DNA from: Erwinia sp. JUb26
GTDB lineage: Bacteria > Pseudomonadota > Gammaproteobacteria > Enterobacterales > Enterobacteriaceae
NCBI RefSeq assembly: GCF_003751505.1
Contig: NZ_RJVB01000005.1
Location: 310,001-374,000, forward strand
Reading direction: 5' to 3'
DNA: 64,000 nucleotides
Part shown: in pieces, positions 25,896 to 34,258 of the stretch
How the letters are laid out: every line of letters begins with the position of its first letter
Numbering within the stretch: position 1 is the first letter of the stretch
The notes under the pieces: generated by a model
Databases searched by the model: none
What the model was told of the DNA's origin: nothing
The model's input: the letters and a program-made list of their open reading frames with translations, nothing else
Program-made: the position numbers and the translations under genes

Positions 25896-26915
25896 ATGCT
25901 GCAGTTCATACTCCGACGGCTGGGACTTGTTATCCCAACGTTTATTGGTATCACCCTGTTAACTTTCGCGTTTGTCCACATGATCCCCGGCGACCCGGTG
26001 CTGATCATGGCGGGTGAACGCGGCATCTCCGCTGAACGTCACGCTCAGCTGCTGGCCCAGCTTGGTCTGGATAAGCCACTCTGGCAGCAATACTTCACCT
26101 ATGTCTGGAACGTGCTGCACGGCGATTTAGGTATATCGCTGAAAAGCCGCGTGCCGGTATGGGACGAATTTGTTCCACGCTTCAAGGCAACGATGGAACT
26201 GGGCATCTGCGCCATGCTGTTTGCGGTGATCGTCGGTATCCCCGTTGGCGTGCTGGCCGCGGTCAAACGCGGGTCGATTTTCGATCACACCGCCGTCGGC
26301 ATCTCCCTGACCGGTTACTCGATGCCGATTTTTTGGTGGGGCATGATGCTGATCATGCTGGTGTCCGTGCAGCTCAACCTGACCCCGGTGTCCGGGCGCA
26401 TCAGCGATACGGTCTTCCTCGACGACACGCTGCCGCTGACCGGCTTTATGCTGATCGACACGCTGATCTGGGGCGAACCGGGCGACTTCATCGATGCCGT
26501 GATGCATATGGTTCTGCCTGCCGTGGTGCTGGGCACCATTCCGCTGGCGGTGATCGTGCGTATGACCCGCTCGGCGATGCTGGAAGTACTGGGCGAGGAT
26601 TATATTCGTACCGCACGCGCCAAAGGGCTGACCCCGATGCGGGTGATTGTCGTCCACGCCCTGCGCAATGCGATGCTGCCGGTGGTCACGGTGATCGGCC
26701 TGCAGGTCGGCACGCTGCTGGCCGGGGCGATCCTGACCGAAACCATCTTCTCCTGGCCTGGCCTGGGTCGCTGGTTGATCGATGCACTGCAGCGCCGTGA
26801 TTACCCGGTCGTTCAGGGCGGCGTGCTGATGGTTGCCACGCTGATTATCCTCGTTAACCTGCTGGTCGACGTGCTTTATGGCGTGGTCAACCCACGCATA
26901 CGCCACAAGAAATAA
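25896..26915 (+). CDS. dppB: Dipeptide ABC transporter permease DppB
   Basis: The 339-residue protein is the usual DppB length. It starts MLQFILRRLGLVIPTFIGITLLTFAF, shortened here to MLQFILRRLGLVIPTF, the typical type-1 peptide permease N-terminus. Six membrane segments are visible. The EAA coupling loop reads EDYIRTARAKGL, with the conserved Gly, and contacts the ATPases. It forms the channel with DppC, nine bases downstream. Confidence 0.95.
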   Translation: MLQFILRRLGLVIPTFIGITLLTFAFVHMIPGDPVLIMAGERGISAERHAQLLAQLGLDKPLWQQYFTYVWNVLHGDLGISLKSRVPVWDEFVPRFKATMELGICAMLFAVIVGIPVGVLAAVKRGSIFDHTAVGISLTGYSMPIFWWGMMLIMLVSVQLNLTPVSGRISDTVFLDDTLPLTGFMLIDTLIWGEPGDFIDAVMHMVLPAVVLGTIPLAVIVRMTRSAMLEVLGEDYIRTARAKGLTPMRVIVVHALRNAMLPVVTVIGLQVGTLLAGAILTETIFSWPGLGRWLIDALQRRDYPVVQGGVLMVATLIILVNLLVDVLYGVVNPRIRHKK

Positions 26916-26924
26916 GGGGCCACT

Positions 26925-27827
26925 ATGTCTGTTATAGATCCGGGCAGCGTCCCTGCTGCACCCAAGCCGATGACCCCATTACAGGAATTCTGGCACTACT
27001 TTAAGCGTAACAAAGGCGCGGTGATCGGCCTGGTTTACGTCGTTGTCATGATTGTCATCGCTATTTTTGCCAACGTTCTGGCACCGCATGCACCGGCAGA
27101 GCAGTTCCGCGACGCGCTGTTGCGCCCACCGGTCTGGCATGAGAACGGTAGCTGGCAGTACCTTCTCGGTACGGATGATATCGGCCGCGATGTCCTTTCC
27201 CGCCTGATGTATGGCGCGCGCCTGTCGCTGCTGGTCGGCTGTCTGGTGGTGGTTCTGTCGCTGATTATGGGCGTGGTCTTCGGCCTGATCGCCGGCTACG
27301 TTGGCGGCGCGGTTGATGCCGCGATTATGCGTCTGGTCGACATTATGCTGGCGTTGCCGAGCCTGCTGCTGGCGCTGGTGCTGGTGGCGATCTTTGGCCC
27401 GTCGATTGTGAACGCCTCGCTGGCGCTGACCTTTGTTGCTCTGCCGCACTACATCCGTTTGACCCGCGCGGCGGTGCTGGTGGAAGTGACCCGCGACTAC
27501 GTCACCGCTTCGCGCGTGGCGGGGGCAGGGGCGATGCGTCAGATGTTTATCAATATCTTACCAAACTGCCTGGCACCGCTGATCGTGCAGGCTTCTCTTG
27601 GCTTTTCCAACGCGATCCTCGATATGGCCGCGCTGGGTTTCCTGGGTATGGGCGCGCAGCCGCCTACGCCGGAGTGGGGCACCATGCTCTCCGACGTACT
27701 GCAGTATGCGCAAAGTGCCTGGTGGGTGGTCACCTTCCCCGGTGTTGCCATTCTGCTGACGGTACTGGCATTCAACCTGATGGGCGACGGTTTACGCGAC
27801 GCTCTTGACCCGAAACTCAAACAGTAG
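26925..27827 (+). CDS. dppC: Dipeptide ABC transporter permease DppC
   Basis: The 300-residue protein has an N-terminal cytoplasmic segment ([19 protein letters not shown]), one membrane segment, a periplasmic loop with [20 protein letters not shown], and five further membrane segments. The LGTDxxGRDxxSR motif is the hallmark of OppC/DppC permeases. The EAA loop is [12 protein letters not shown]. It pairs with DppB, and the gene is followed after eight bases by dppD. Confidence 0.95.
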   Translation: MSVIDPGSVPAAPKPMTPLQEFWHYFKRNKGAVIGLVYVVVMIVIAIFANVLAPHAPAEQFRDALLRPPVWHENGSWQYLLGTDDIGRDVLSRLMYGARLSLLVGCLVVVLSLIMGVVFGLIAGYVGGAVDAAIMRLVDIMLALPSLLLALVLVAIFGPSIVNASLALTFVALPHYIRLTRAAVLVEVTRDYVTASRVAGAGAMRQMFINILPNCLAPLIVQASLGFSNAILDMAALGFLGMGAQPPTPEWGTMLSDVLQYAQSAWWVVTFPGVAILLTVLAFNLMGDGLRDALDPKLKQ

Positions 27828-27835
27828 GCAGCGAG

Positions 27836-28822
27836 ATGGCACTATTAACTGTAGATAAACTCTCGGTGCATTTCGGTGACGAAAAAGCACCGTTCCGCGC
27901 CGTAGACCGCATCAGCTACCAGGTTGAACAGGGCCAGGTGGTCGGCATCGTCGGCGAGTCCGGCTCCGGTAAATCCGTCAGCTCGCTGGCAATCATGGGG
28001 TTGATCGATTATCCCGGCAAGGTGATGGCGGATCAGCTGGTCTTCGATCAGCGCAACCTGCAGCAGATCTCCGAGAAAGAGCGCCGCCAACTGGTGGGCT
28101 CAGAGGTCGCGATGATCTTCCAGGACCCGATGACCAGCCTGAACCCCTGCTACACCGTGGGCTACCAGATTATGGAAGCCATTAAGGTGCATCAGGGCGG
28201 CAATCGCCGTACCCGACGTCAGCGCGCGATCGACCTGCTAAACCAGGTGGGCATCCCCGATCCGGCCTCAAGGCTGGATGTCTATCCGCATCAGCTGTCG
28301 GGCGGTATGAGCCAGCGCGTGATGATCGCGATGGCGATTGCCTGTCGTCCCAAGCTGCTGATAGCCGATGAACCGACCACCGCGCTGGACGTGACCATTC
28401 AGGCGCAGATTATTGAGCTGCTGCTGGATCTGCAGCGCCAGGAAAATATGGCGCTGATCCTGATAACCCACGATCTGGCGCTGGTCGCGGAAGCCGCGCA
28501 GCACATTATTGTGATGTATGCCGGGCAGGTGGTCGAAACCGGTAAAGCGGTGGATATCTTTAAAGCGCCGCGCCATCCCTACACCCAGGCTCTGCTGCGC
28601 GCGCTGCCGGAATTTTCCACCGACAAGGCGCGTCTGGCTTCGCTGCCGGGCGTGGTACCGGGTAAATATGACCGCCCCAACGGCTGTCTGCTAAATCCGC
28701 GCTGCCCGTACGCCACCAACCGCTGCCGATCGGAAGAACCGCCGCTGCGCGATCTTGCAGGGCGTCAGTCCAAATGCCATTTCCCACTGGATGATGCCGG
28801 GAGACCCACTTATGAAGCCTGA
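27836..28822 (+). CDS. dppD: Dipeptide ABC transporter ATP-binding protein DppD
   Basis: The 328-residue ATPase has Walker A GESGSGKS (about residue 40), Q-loop [10 protein letters not shown], signature LSGGMSQRV, Walker [13 protein letters not shown] and H-loop THDL. The C-terminal extension has the cysteine-rich [14 protein letters not shown] pattern; in E. coli DppD and relatives these Cys bind an iron-sulfur cluster. It forms a heterodimer with DppF. Its stop overlaps the dppF start by 11 bases. Confidence 0.95.
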   Translation: MALLTVDKLSVHFGDEKAPFRAVDRISYQVEQGQVVGIVGESGSGKSVSSLAIMGLIDYPGKVMADQLVFDQRNLQQISEKERRQLVGSEVAMIFQDPMTSLNPCYTVGYQIMEAIKVHQGGNRRTRRQRAIDLLNQVGIPDPASRLDVYPHQLSGGMSQRVMIAMAIACRPKLLIADEPTTALDVTIQAQIIELLLDLQRQENMALILITHDLALVAEAAQHIIVMYAGQVVETGKAVDIFKAPRHPYTQALLRALPEFSTDKARLASLPGVVPGKYDRPNGCLLNPRCPYATNRCRSEEPPLRDLAGRQSKCHFPLDDAGRPTYEA

Positions 28823-29816
28823 AGGAACGAATCCGACCCTGCTGATGCAGGCGATCGATCTGAAGAAACACTATCCGGTTAAAAAAGGCCTGTTCGGCCA
28901 GGAACGACTGGTGAAAGCGCTGGACGGCGTATCGTTTAACCTCGAACGCGGCAAAACGCTGGCGGTGGTGGGGGAGTCCGGCTGCGGAAAATCCACCCTC
29001 GGCCGCCTGCTGACGATGATCGAAACGCCCACCGAAGGCCAGCTGTTTTATCAGGGGCAGGACCTGCTGAAACACGATCCGCAGGCGCAGCAGATGCGGC
29101 GTCAGAAGATTCAGATTGTCTTCCAGAACCCGTATGGCTCGCTGAACCCGCGTAAAAAAGTCAGTCAGATCCTCGAAGAGCCGCTGGTCATCAATACCAA
29201 CCTGACCAAAGCCGAACGTCGGGAAAAAACTCTGGCGATGATGGCGAAGGTGGGATTGAAAACGGAGCACTACGATCGCTATCCGCATATGTTCTCCGGC
29301 GGCCAGCGCCAACGCATTGCTATTGCGCGTGGCCTGATGCTCGACCCGGACGTACTGATTGCCGATGAGCCGGTTTCCGCGCTGGACGTGTCGGTGCGGG
29401 CACAGGTACTGAACCTGATGATGGATCTGCAGCAGGAGCTGGGACTTTCCTACATCTTTATCTCGCACGATCTGTCGGTGGTGGAGCACATTGCCGATGA
29501 AGTGATGGTGATGTATTTGGGGCGCTGCGTAGAGAAGGGGACGAAAGAAGAGATTTTCGCTAATCCTCGTCACCCTTATACCCAGGCGCTGCTTTCCGCC
29601 ACGCCGCGTCTTAACCCGGACGATCGACGCGAACGTATCAAACTCACCGGCGAGCTACCCAGCCCGCTGAATCCGCCGCCGGGATGCGCGTTTAACGCCC
29701 GCTGCCGTCGTCGGCTCGGCACCTGTACACAGCTACAGCCGCAGCTAAAATCCTGGGGCGGGCAGCAGGTCGCCTGCTTTGCTGTAGAACAGGATGAGAG
29801 CGAACCGGCAGCCTGA
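28812..29816 (+). CDS. dppF: Dipeptide ABC transporter ATP-binding protein DppF
   Basis: The chosen ATG at 28812 gives 334 residues, the E. coli length; an upstream in-frame ATG lies deep in dppD and is rejected. It has Walker [10 protein letters not shown]-loop [10 protein letters not shown], signature FSGGQRQRI, Walker [13 protein letters not shown] and H-loop SHDL. The C-terminal [14 protein letters not shown] motif supplies cluster-type cysteines. It is the last gene of the operon and is followed by a clear terminator. Confidence 0.95.
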   Translation: MKPEGTNPTLLMQAIDLKKHYPVKKGLFGQERLVKALDGVSFNLERGKTLAVVGESGCGKSTLGRLLTMIETPTEGQLFYQGQDLLKHDPQAQQMRRQKIQIVFQNPYGSLNPRKKVSQILEEPLVINTNLTKAERREKTLAMMAKVGLKTEHYDRYPHMFSGGQRQRIAIARGLMLDPDVLIADEPVSALDVSVRAQVLNLMMDLQQELGLSYIFISHDLSVVEHIADEVMVMYLGRCVEKGTKEEIFANPRHPYTQALLSATPRLNPDDRRERIKLTGELPSPLNPPPGCAFNARCRRRLGTCTQLQPQLKSWGGQQVACFAVEQDESEPAA

Positions 29817-29832
29817 AGACGGTCGTGATGCA

Positions 29833-29863
29833 AAAGCGGAGATTAGCTCCGCTTTATTTTTTA
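29833..29863 (+). terminator. Rho-independent terminator of dppABCDF
   Basis: AAAGCGGAG (29833-29841) and CTCCGCTTT (29847-29855) form a 9-bp stem with loop ATTAG, followed by ATTTTTTA. It starts 16 bases after the dppF stop. Confidence 0.93.
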
Positions 29864-30241
29864 CCGGACCGAAACCGTACCCGTCTTAAACACTTAAGAG
29901 AAGTAACAGGGTTGTTTTTACGAAAAAATGGATTTTTCCCAGCAACGAGAACGAGTTAACCGATAACCTTAATCATTTGAAGGAAAATTAAGGAAAGGAA
30001 GTTAATAACTATTTTTAAGCTATTCCAGGTTTGTGAATTGAAAGCCTTTAATCCGGTAAAATTATCCAATTTATTAACATAGTCACTATTACGATAAATA
30101 ACGTCTGCAATAAATAATTTTGCTAGTAACCCATTAATTTACTGATTGAAAATCAGCAAACTGCGCACTGAGATTAATCTGACGATTTTAAAAAGAGTGT
30201 GCTATATTGCCGTAAAATCCTCCTCCTGCGCGATCGCTTCT
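29864..30241 (+). promoter_or_regulatory. AT-rich upstream region of the bcs operon with a candidate promoter
   Basis: Nearly 380 AT-rich bases precede bcsO. An extended -10 element TGCTATATT has its hexamer at 30203-30208, and a weak -35 CTGACG lies at 30179-30184 with 18-base spacing. A transcript from there would have a leader of only about 27 bases. No purine-rich ribosome site precedes the ATG at 30242, which is unusual. The bcsEFG genes that lie divergently upstream of bcs in E. coli are absent. Confidence 0.45.
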
Positions 30242-31282
30242 ATGAAAAGTTATGATGACTTGCAGCGTTTTAAAGAAAAAACGCAAACAAACCACATCGA
30301 ATTCAAAGATATGTCCGAGCAGTCACTCCATTCTGACAGCTCAAACTGGGCCATTATCAAGCAGTTGCTCAGTGATGGCACCGACCCGGTGCTGGATAAG
30401 AGTCAGAGGATTGATGTCGTTGCACCTCAGCCTATCGATCCGTCGGTGCTGCTAGCTCCGCAGGTAGCCGCGGCGCCCGCTCAGCCTTTGCCGTCATTTT
30501 CCGCGCAGGACCACACGCCTTCAGTGGGTGCGTCGCTATTTGACAGCATTTCATCATCGCTGAAGCCGGACACGCAGCCACAGGCCTCCGCAGCGGTGAC
30601 ACCACAGCCGGAAGCTGCACCGGTGAAACCGACGGTCCAGCTGACCAAAGTCGCCGATCTGCGTCCGGAGTCCGTCGCGCAGGCGTCGGGTTCGCTGTTC
30701 GATCAGCTGGCGAAGTCGCAGCCAAATGCGCCTCAGGTGCAGCAGGAGACGCCGGTTCAGCAGCCCGCTGCGCCGCAGCTTAACGCGCTGTTACAGCAAC
30801 CGGAACCTGCACTGCCGAACGCGCAGCCTTTATTGCAGTCCGGTTTCCCGCTGCCGCCTCAGCCAGTGCAACCGCAGCTGAATACGCTGCTGCAGTCACC
30901 GCCGGTCACACCGCCGCCTCAGCAGGTTGTCGCGCCGCAGTATCAGCCGCAGCAGAACGTGCAGCAGCCCTACTCCGCTTCCCAGCAGGTTTCGCAGCAG
31001 CCGTTGTACCCGCCACAGCAGGTGGCTCCGCTGTATCAATCGCAGCCTCAGCCGGGTTATCCACAGCAGCAGGCCGCACCGCTTTATCAGTCACAGCCAC
31101 CGGTAGCCGCACCGCTTTTCGCGAGCAGACCGGCGGCACAGCCTCAGGCGCAGTCTGCGGCAACATCTTCAAATATCAGCTATAAACAGTTATTCAGCCC
31201 GGCCCATGGCTCGGCTGAGCAGATCGTTTCTAAAGAGATGCCATTACAATCCCTGCTGGAGAAAATTGCCTCATGCCGTTAG
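30242..31282 (+). CDS. bcsO: Proline/glutamine-rich cellulose biosynthesis protein BcsO
   Basis: The 346-residue protein begins MKSYDDLQRFKEKTQ with a helical N-terminal segment and SNWAIIKQLLSDG. A long low-complexity tail (about 60-310) rich in Pro, Gln and Ala follows, with repeats of PxYQSQP type. The N-terminus and position first in a bcsQABCDZ operon match BcsO of other enterobacteria. No enzymatic motif is present. It may act as a disordered scaffold for the synthase, but its role is not settled. The start lacks a ribosome site; an ATG at 30311 is an alternative. Its 3' end overlaps bcsQ by ten bases. Confidence 0.75.
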   Translation: MKSYDDLQRFKEKTQTNHIEFKDMSEQSLHSDSSNWAIIKQLLSDGTDPVLDKSQRIDVVAPQPIDPSVLLAPQVAAAPAQPLPSFSAQDHTPSVGASLFDSISSSLKPDTQPQASAAVTPQPEAAPVKPTVQLTKVADLRPESVAQASGSLFDQLAKSQPNAPQVQQETPVQQPAAPQLNALLQQPEPALPNAQPLLQSGFPLPPQPVQPQLNTLLQSPPVTPPPQQVVAPQYQPQQNVQQPYSASQQVSQQPLYPPQQVAPLYQSQPQPGYPQQQAAPLYQSQPPVAAPLFASRPAAQPQAQSAATSSNISYKQLFSPAHGSAEQIVSKEMPLQSLLEKIASCR

Positions 31283-32070
31283 TTTGCGTCTGTTCCCCTA
31301 AAGGCGGTGTGGGTAAAACCACCATGGCAGCCAACCTTGCACACGCGCTTGCCCGCAGCGGCAGCAAAGTGCTGGCGATCGATTTTGATGTACAGAATGC
31401 GCTGCGCCTGCACTTTGGCGTACCGCTGTCGGACGGGCGCGGCTTTGTTGCCAAATCCGCCGAATCTTCCGACTGGAGCCAGTCCATTCTCACCACCGGC
31501 GGTAATATTTTCGTTCTGCCCTACGGTGACGTCACGGAACAGCAGCGGATGCAGTTCGAAGATAATCTGACCCACGATCCGAACTTCATTATCCGCGGTC
31601 TGAACACCGTGCTGAACTATCCCGGCCTGGTGATTGTTGCTGATTTCCCTCCGGGTCCTGGCCCGGCGCTGAAGGCGATGGCAGCACTGGCCGATATGCA
31701 CCTGGTGGTTATGCTTGCCGACACGGCTTCGCTGTCGCTGCTGCCACAGGTGGAAAATGAAAAACTGATCGGCAGCGCGCTGAACCATCGCAACGGCCAC
31801 TATTTTGTGCTGAACCAGAGCGACAGCCGCCGCAATATCAGCCGCGACGTCACGCTGTTTATGCAGCAGCGCCTCGGTGACCGGTTAATTGGCGTGGTGA
31901 ATCGTGACGAAAGCGTGGCCGAAGCTAATGCCTCCCAGCAGTCTATTTTTGATTTCAGTCCTGTCTCCGCTGCCGCGTTCGATATCGAACTGATCGCAAA
32001 ACGCCTTTCCGCGCTGCTTGATATCAAGGTCGGCGACGGCGAGATGCATGCGCCGCTTCAGTCGCGCTAG
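31273..32070 (+). CDS. bcsQ: Cellulose biosynthesis MinD/ParA-like ATPase BcsQ
   Basis: The 265-residue ParA/MinD-type ATPase starts MPLVCVCSPKGGVGKTT with the deviant Walker A (KGGVGKT). It continues with VLAIDFDVQNALRLHFG (switch I) and LVIVADFPPGPG (Walker B region, Asp-Phe-Pro-Pro). BcsQ supports polar assembly of the cellulose secretion complex in E. coli. There it works with BcsR and BcsE, neither of which is encoded here, so its partner is probably BcsO. It is followed by an 88-base gap before bcsA. Confidence 0.9.
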   Translation: MPLVCVCSPKGGVGKTTMAANLAHALARSGSKVLAIDFDVQNALRLHFGVPLSDGRGFVAKSAESSDWSQSILTTGGNIFVLPYGDVTEQQRMQFEDNLTHDPNFIIRGLNTVLNYPGLVIVADFPPGPGPALKAMAALADMHLVVMLADTASLSLLPQVENEKLIGSALNHRNGHYFVLNQSDSRRNISRDVTLFMQQRLGDRLIGVVNRDESVAEANASQQSIFDFSPVSAAAFDIELIAKRLSALLDIKVGDGEMHAPLQSR

Positions 32071-32158
32071 CGGGTTACAGGAACCTGGCACGGATGCCTG
32101 AAGACGCGTGGTGAAGTGAGCCACGAAGAATTATACCCACACGTGTTCAGGATGACTT

Positions 32159-34258
32159 ATGAATAAAGTCCTGTTTTACCTGCTCTTACTCATTTTACTG
32201 CCCGTTGCGGCGGTAATCATCATCACTCCGATGGACAGCCAGAAACAATATACCTTTGGTCTGATTTCCATTGGTATTGTGTTCCTGCTGGGCTTTATTA
32301 AAAGCAAGCCGGTCTCGCTGATCATGGTATTTCTTTCCGCGATCATGTCGACCCGCTATATATACTGGCGCGCCACTGAAACCCTGCACTTCAATTCCGA
32401 AGTGGAGGCGATCCTGGGTATCGGCCTGTTTATCGCCGAACTTTACGTCTGGCTGATTTTAATTCTCGGCTATCTGCAGACGTCCTGGCCGCTAAAACGT
32501 ACGATTGAACCTCTGCCCGATGATATTTCACTCTGGCCGACGGTGGACGTTTACGTTCCCAGCTATAACGAAAGCCTGGATGTGGTCCGCGACACCGTGC
32601 TGGCCGCGCAGTGCATCGACTACCCGCGCGAAAAATTAAAAATCTACCTGCTGGATGACGGCAAACGCAGCGAGTTTGCCCGCTTTGCCGCCGATGTCGG
32701 CGTGGGCTATATCACCCGCGACGATAACCGCCACGCCAAGGCCGGTAACCTGAACCACGCGATGAAAATCACCAAGGGCGAACTGATTACCGTCTTTGAC
32801 TGTGACCACGTGGCCACACGCACCTTCCTGCAGGCTACCGTCGGCGCCTTCCTGAAAGATGAGAAACTGGCGCTGCTGCAAACGCCACACTATTTCTACT
32901 CGCCGGACCCGTTTGAACGCAACCTGAAAGCCGCGCGTGAAATCCCTAACGAAGGCGCACTGTTCTACGGCCCGGTACAGCAGGGTAACGATAACTGGAA
33001 CGCGACGTTCTTCTGCGGCTCCTGCGCCGTTATTCGCCGTTCCGCGCTGGAAGAGATCAATGGTTTTGCGGTAGAAACCGTTACCGAAGATGCACACACC
33101 GCCTTAAAAATGCAGCGTCTGGGCTGGGGTTCCGCGTTTCTGGCGATCCCGCTGGCTGCCGGTCTGGCTACCGAGCGTCTGGGCCTGCACATCGTTCAGC
33201 GTACCCGCTGGGCGCGCGGCATGACGCAGATTTTCCGCGTCGACAACCCGCTGCTGGGCCGTGGTCTGAAATGGCAGCAGCGCCTGTGCTACCTCAACGC
33301 CATGCTGCACTTCCAGTTCGGTCTGCCGCGCGTGGTGTTCCTGACGGCACCGCTGGCTTACCTGCTGTTTAACCTGAATATTATTCATTCATCGGCCAGC
33401 CTGATTTTCGCCTACGTGCTGCCGCACCTGGTGCTGTCGCTGTACGTCAACTCCCGCATGAATGGCCGTTTCCGCGCCACCTTCTGGGGTGAAATTTACG
33501 AAACGGTGATGGCCTTCCACCTGGTTATTCCTACGCTGCTGACGATGATTTCGCCGAAGCACGGTAAGTTTAACGTGACGGATAAAGGCGGCCTGCTGGA
33601 CGTGGGCTTCTTCGACTTCAACATCGTTCGTCCGCACGTGATCTGCGCCCTGCTGCTGGCAGCCGGGGTGATCAGCGGTATCGTGCGCGCCACCGCTCAC
33701 GACTACTTCGGCGTGGACCCGTACGTTATTGCGCTGAACGTCGGCTGGGCCACCTTCAGCCTGATTATTCTGATGGCGGCGATTGCCGTGGCGCGTGAAA
33801 CCAAACAGGTCCGTAAAACCATTCGTATCGATGTGAATATCCCGGCGATTGTCCACTATGCCAGCGGGATCTCCTCACGCTGCCATACCATCAACCTGTC
33901 GATGGGTGGCGCGCAGTTGACCGCACCGGACCAGCGCTATGAAAACGATGAAATTGAAGCGATTGAGCTGATGCTGCACTCCGGTGCGATCTCAATTCCG
34001 GTACAGCTGATCAGCGCCGACTCCGGCGTGCTGCGCTTCCAGTTCAAGGATATCCCCCTGTCGCGCCGCCGCGAGCTGGTGCGCGTGGTGCTGTCCCGTG
34101 CCGATGCCTGGCTGAAGCCGGAAGGGCCGAAAGATAACCCACTGCGCTCGCTGGTGAATATCATTCGTACGGTATTTGAACTGTTCTGGCTGACCTGGAA
34201 AGATCGTCGCGCGAATAAAAAGCGCCGTATGCGTGCTGAGAAGGATGGAGTGGCATGA
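32159..34258 (+). CDS. bcsA: Cellulose synthase catalytic subunit BcsA
   Basis: The 699-residue inner-membrane family 2 glycosyltransferase polymerises UDP-glucose into beta-1,4-glucan and extrudes it. Membrane segments occupy about 1-115. The catalytic domain shows YVPSYNES near 130, LLDDG near 163, FDCDH (DxD) near 213, TEDAHT near 308 and QRTRW near 346. More membrane segments follow. A PilZ domain from about 555 has RKTIRIDVN and NLSMGGAQL, the arginine and D/NxSxxG elements that bind c-di-GMP. It is shorter than E. coli BcsA (872), lacking that protein's N-terminal extension. Its stop overlaps bcsB by four bases. AGGATGA precedes the ATG. Confidence 0.95.
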   Translation: MNKVLFYLLLLILLPVAAVIIITPMDSQKQYTFGLISIGIVFLLGFIKSKPVSLIMVFLSAIMSTRYIYWRATETLHFNSEVEAILGIGLFIAELYVWLILILGYLQTSWPLKRTIEPLPDDISLWPTVDVYVPSYNESLDVVRDTVLAAQCIDYPREKLKIYLLDDGKRSEFARFAADVGVGYITRDDNRHAKAGNLNHAMKITKGELITVFDCDHVATRTFLQATVGAFLKDEKLALLQTPHYFYSPDPFERNLKAAREIPNEGALFYGPVQQGNDNWNATFFCGSCAVIRRSALEEINGFAVETVTEDAHTALKMQRLGWGSAFLAIPLAAGLATERLGLHIVQRTRWARGMTQIFRVDNPLLGRGLKWQQRLCYLNAMLHFQFGLPRVVFLTAPLAYLLFNLNIIHSSASLIFAYVLPHLVLSLYVNSRMNGRFRATFWGEIYETVMAFHLVIPTLLTMISPKHGKFNVTDKGGLLDVGFFDFNIVRPHVICALLLAAGVISGIVRATAHDYFGVDPYVIALNVGWATFSLIILMAAIAVARETKQVRKTIRIDVNIPAIVHYASGISSRCHTINLSMGGAQLTAPDQRYENDEIEAIELMLHSGAISIPVQLISADSGVLRFQFKDIPLSRRRELVRVVLSRADAWLKPEGPKDNPLRSLVNIIRTVFELFWLTWKDRRANKKRRMRAEKDGVA

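Noticed and set aside
26127-26906. 259-codon open frame antisense to dppB
   Set aside because: His/Gln/Asp-rich shadow of a membrane protein gene; no ribosome site.
28560-29573. 337-codon open frame antisense to dppD/dppF
   Set aside because: It covers conserved ATPase motifs on the other strand and has no domain of its own.
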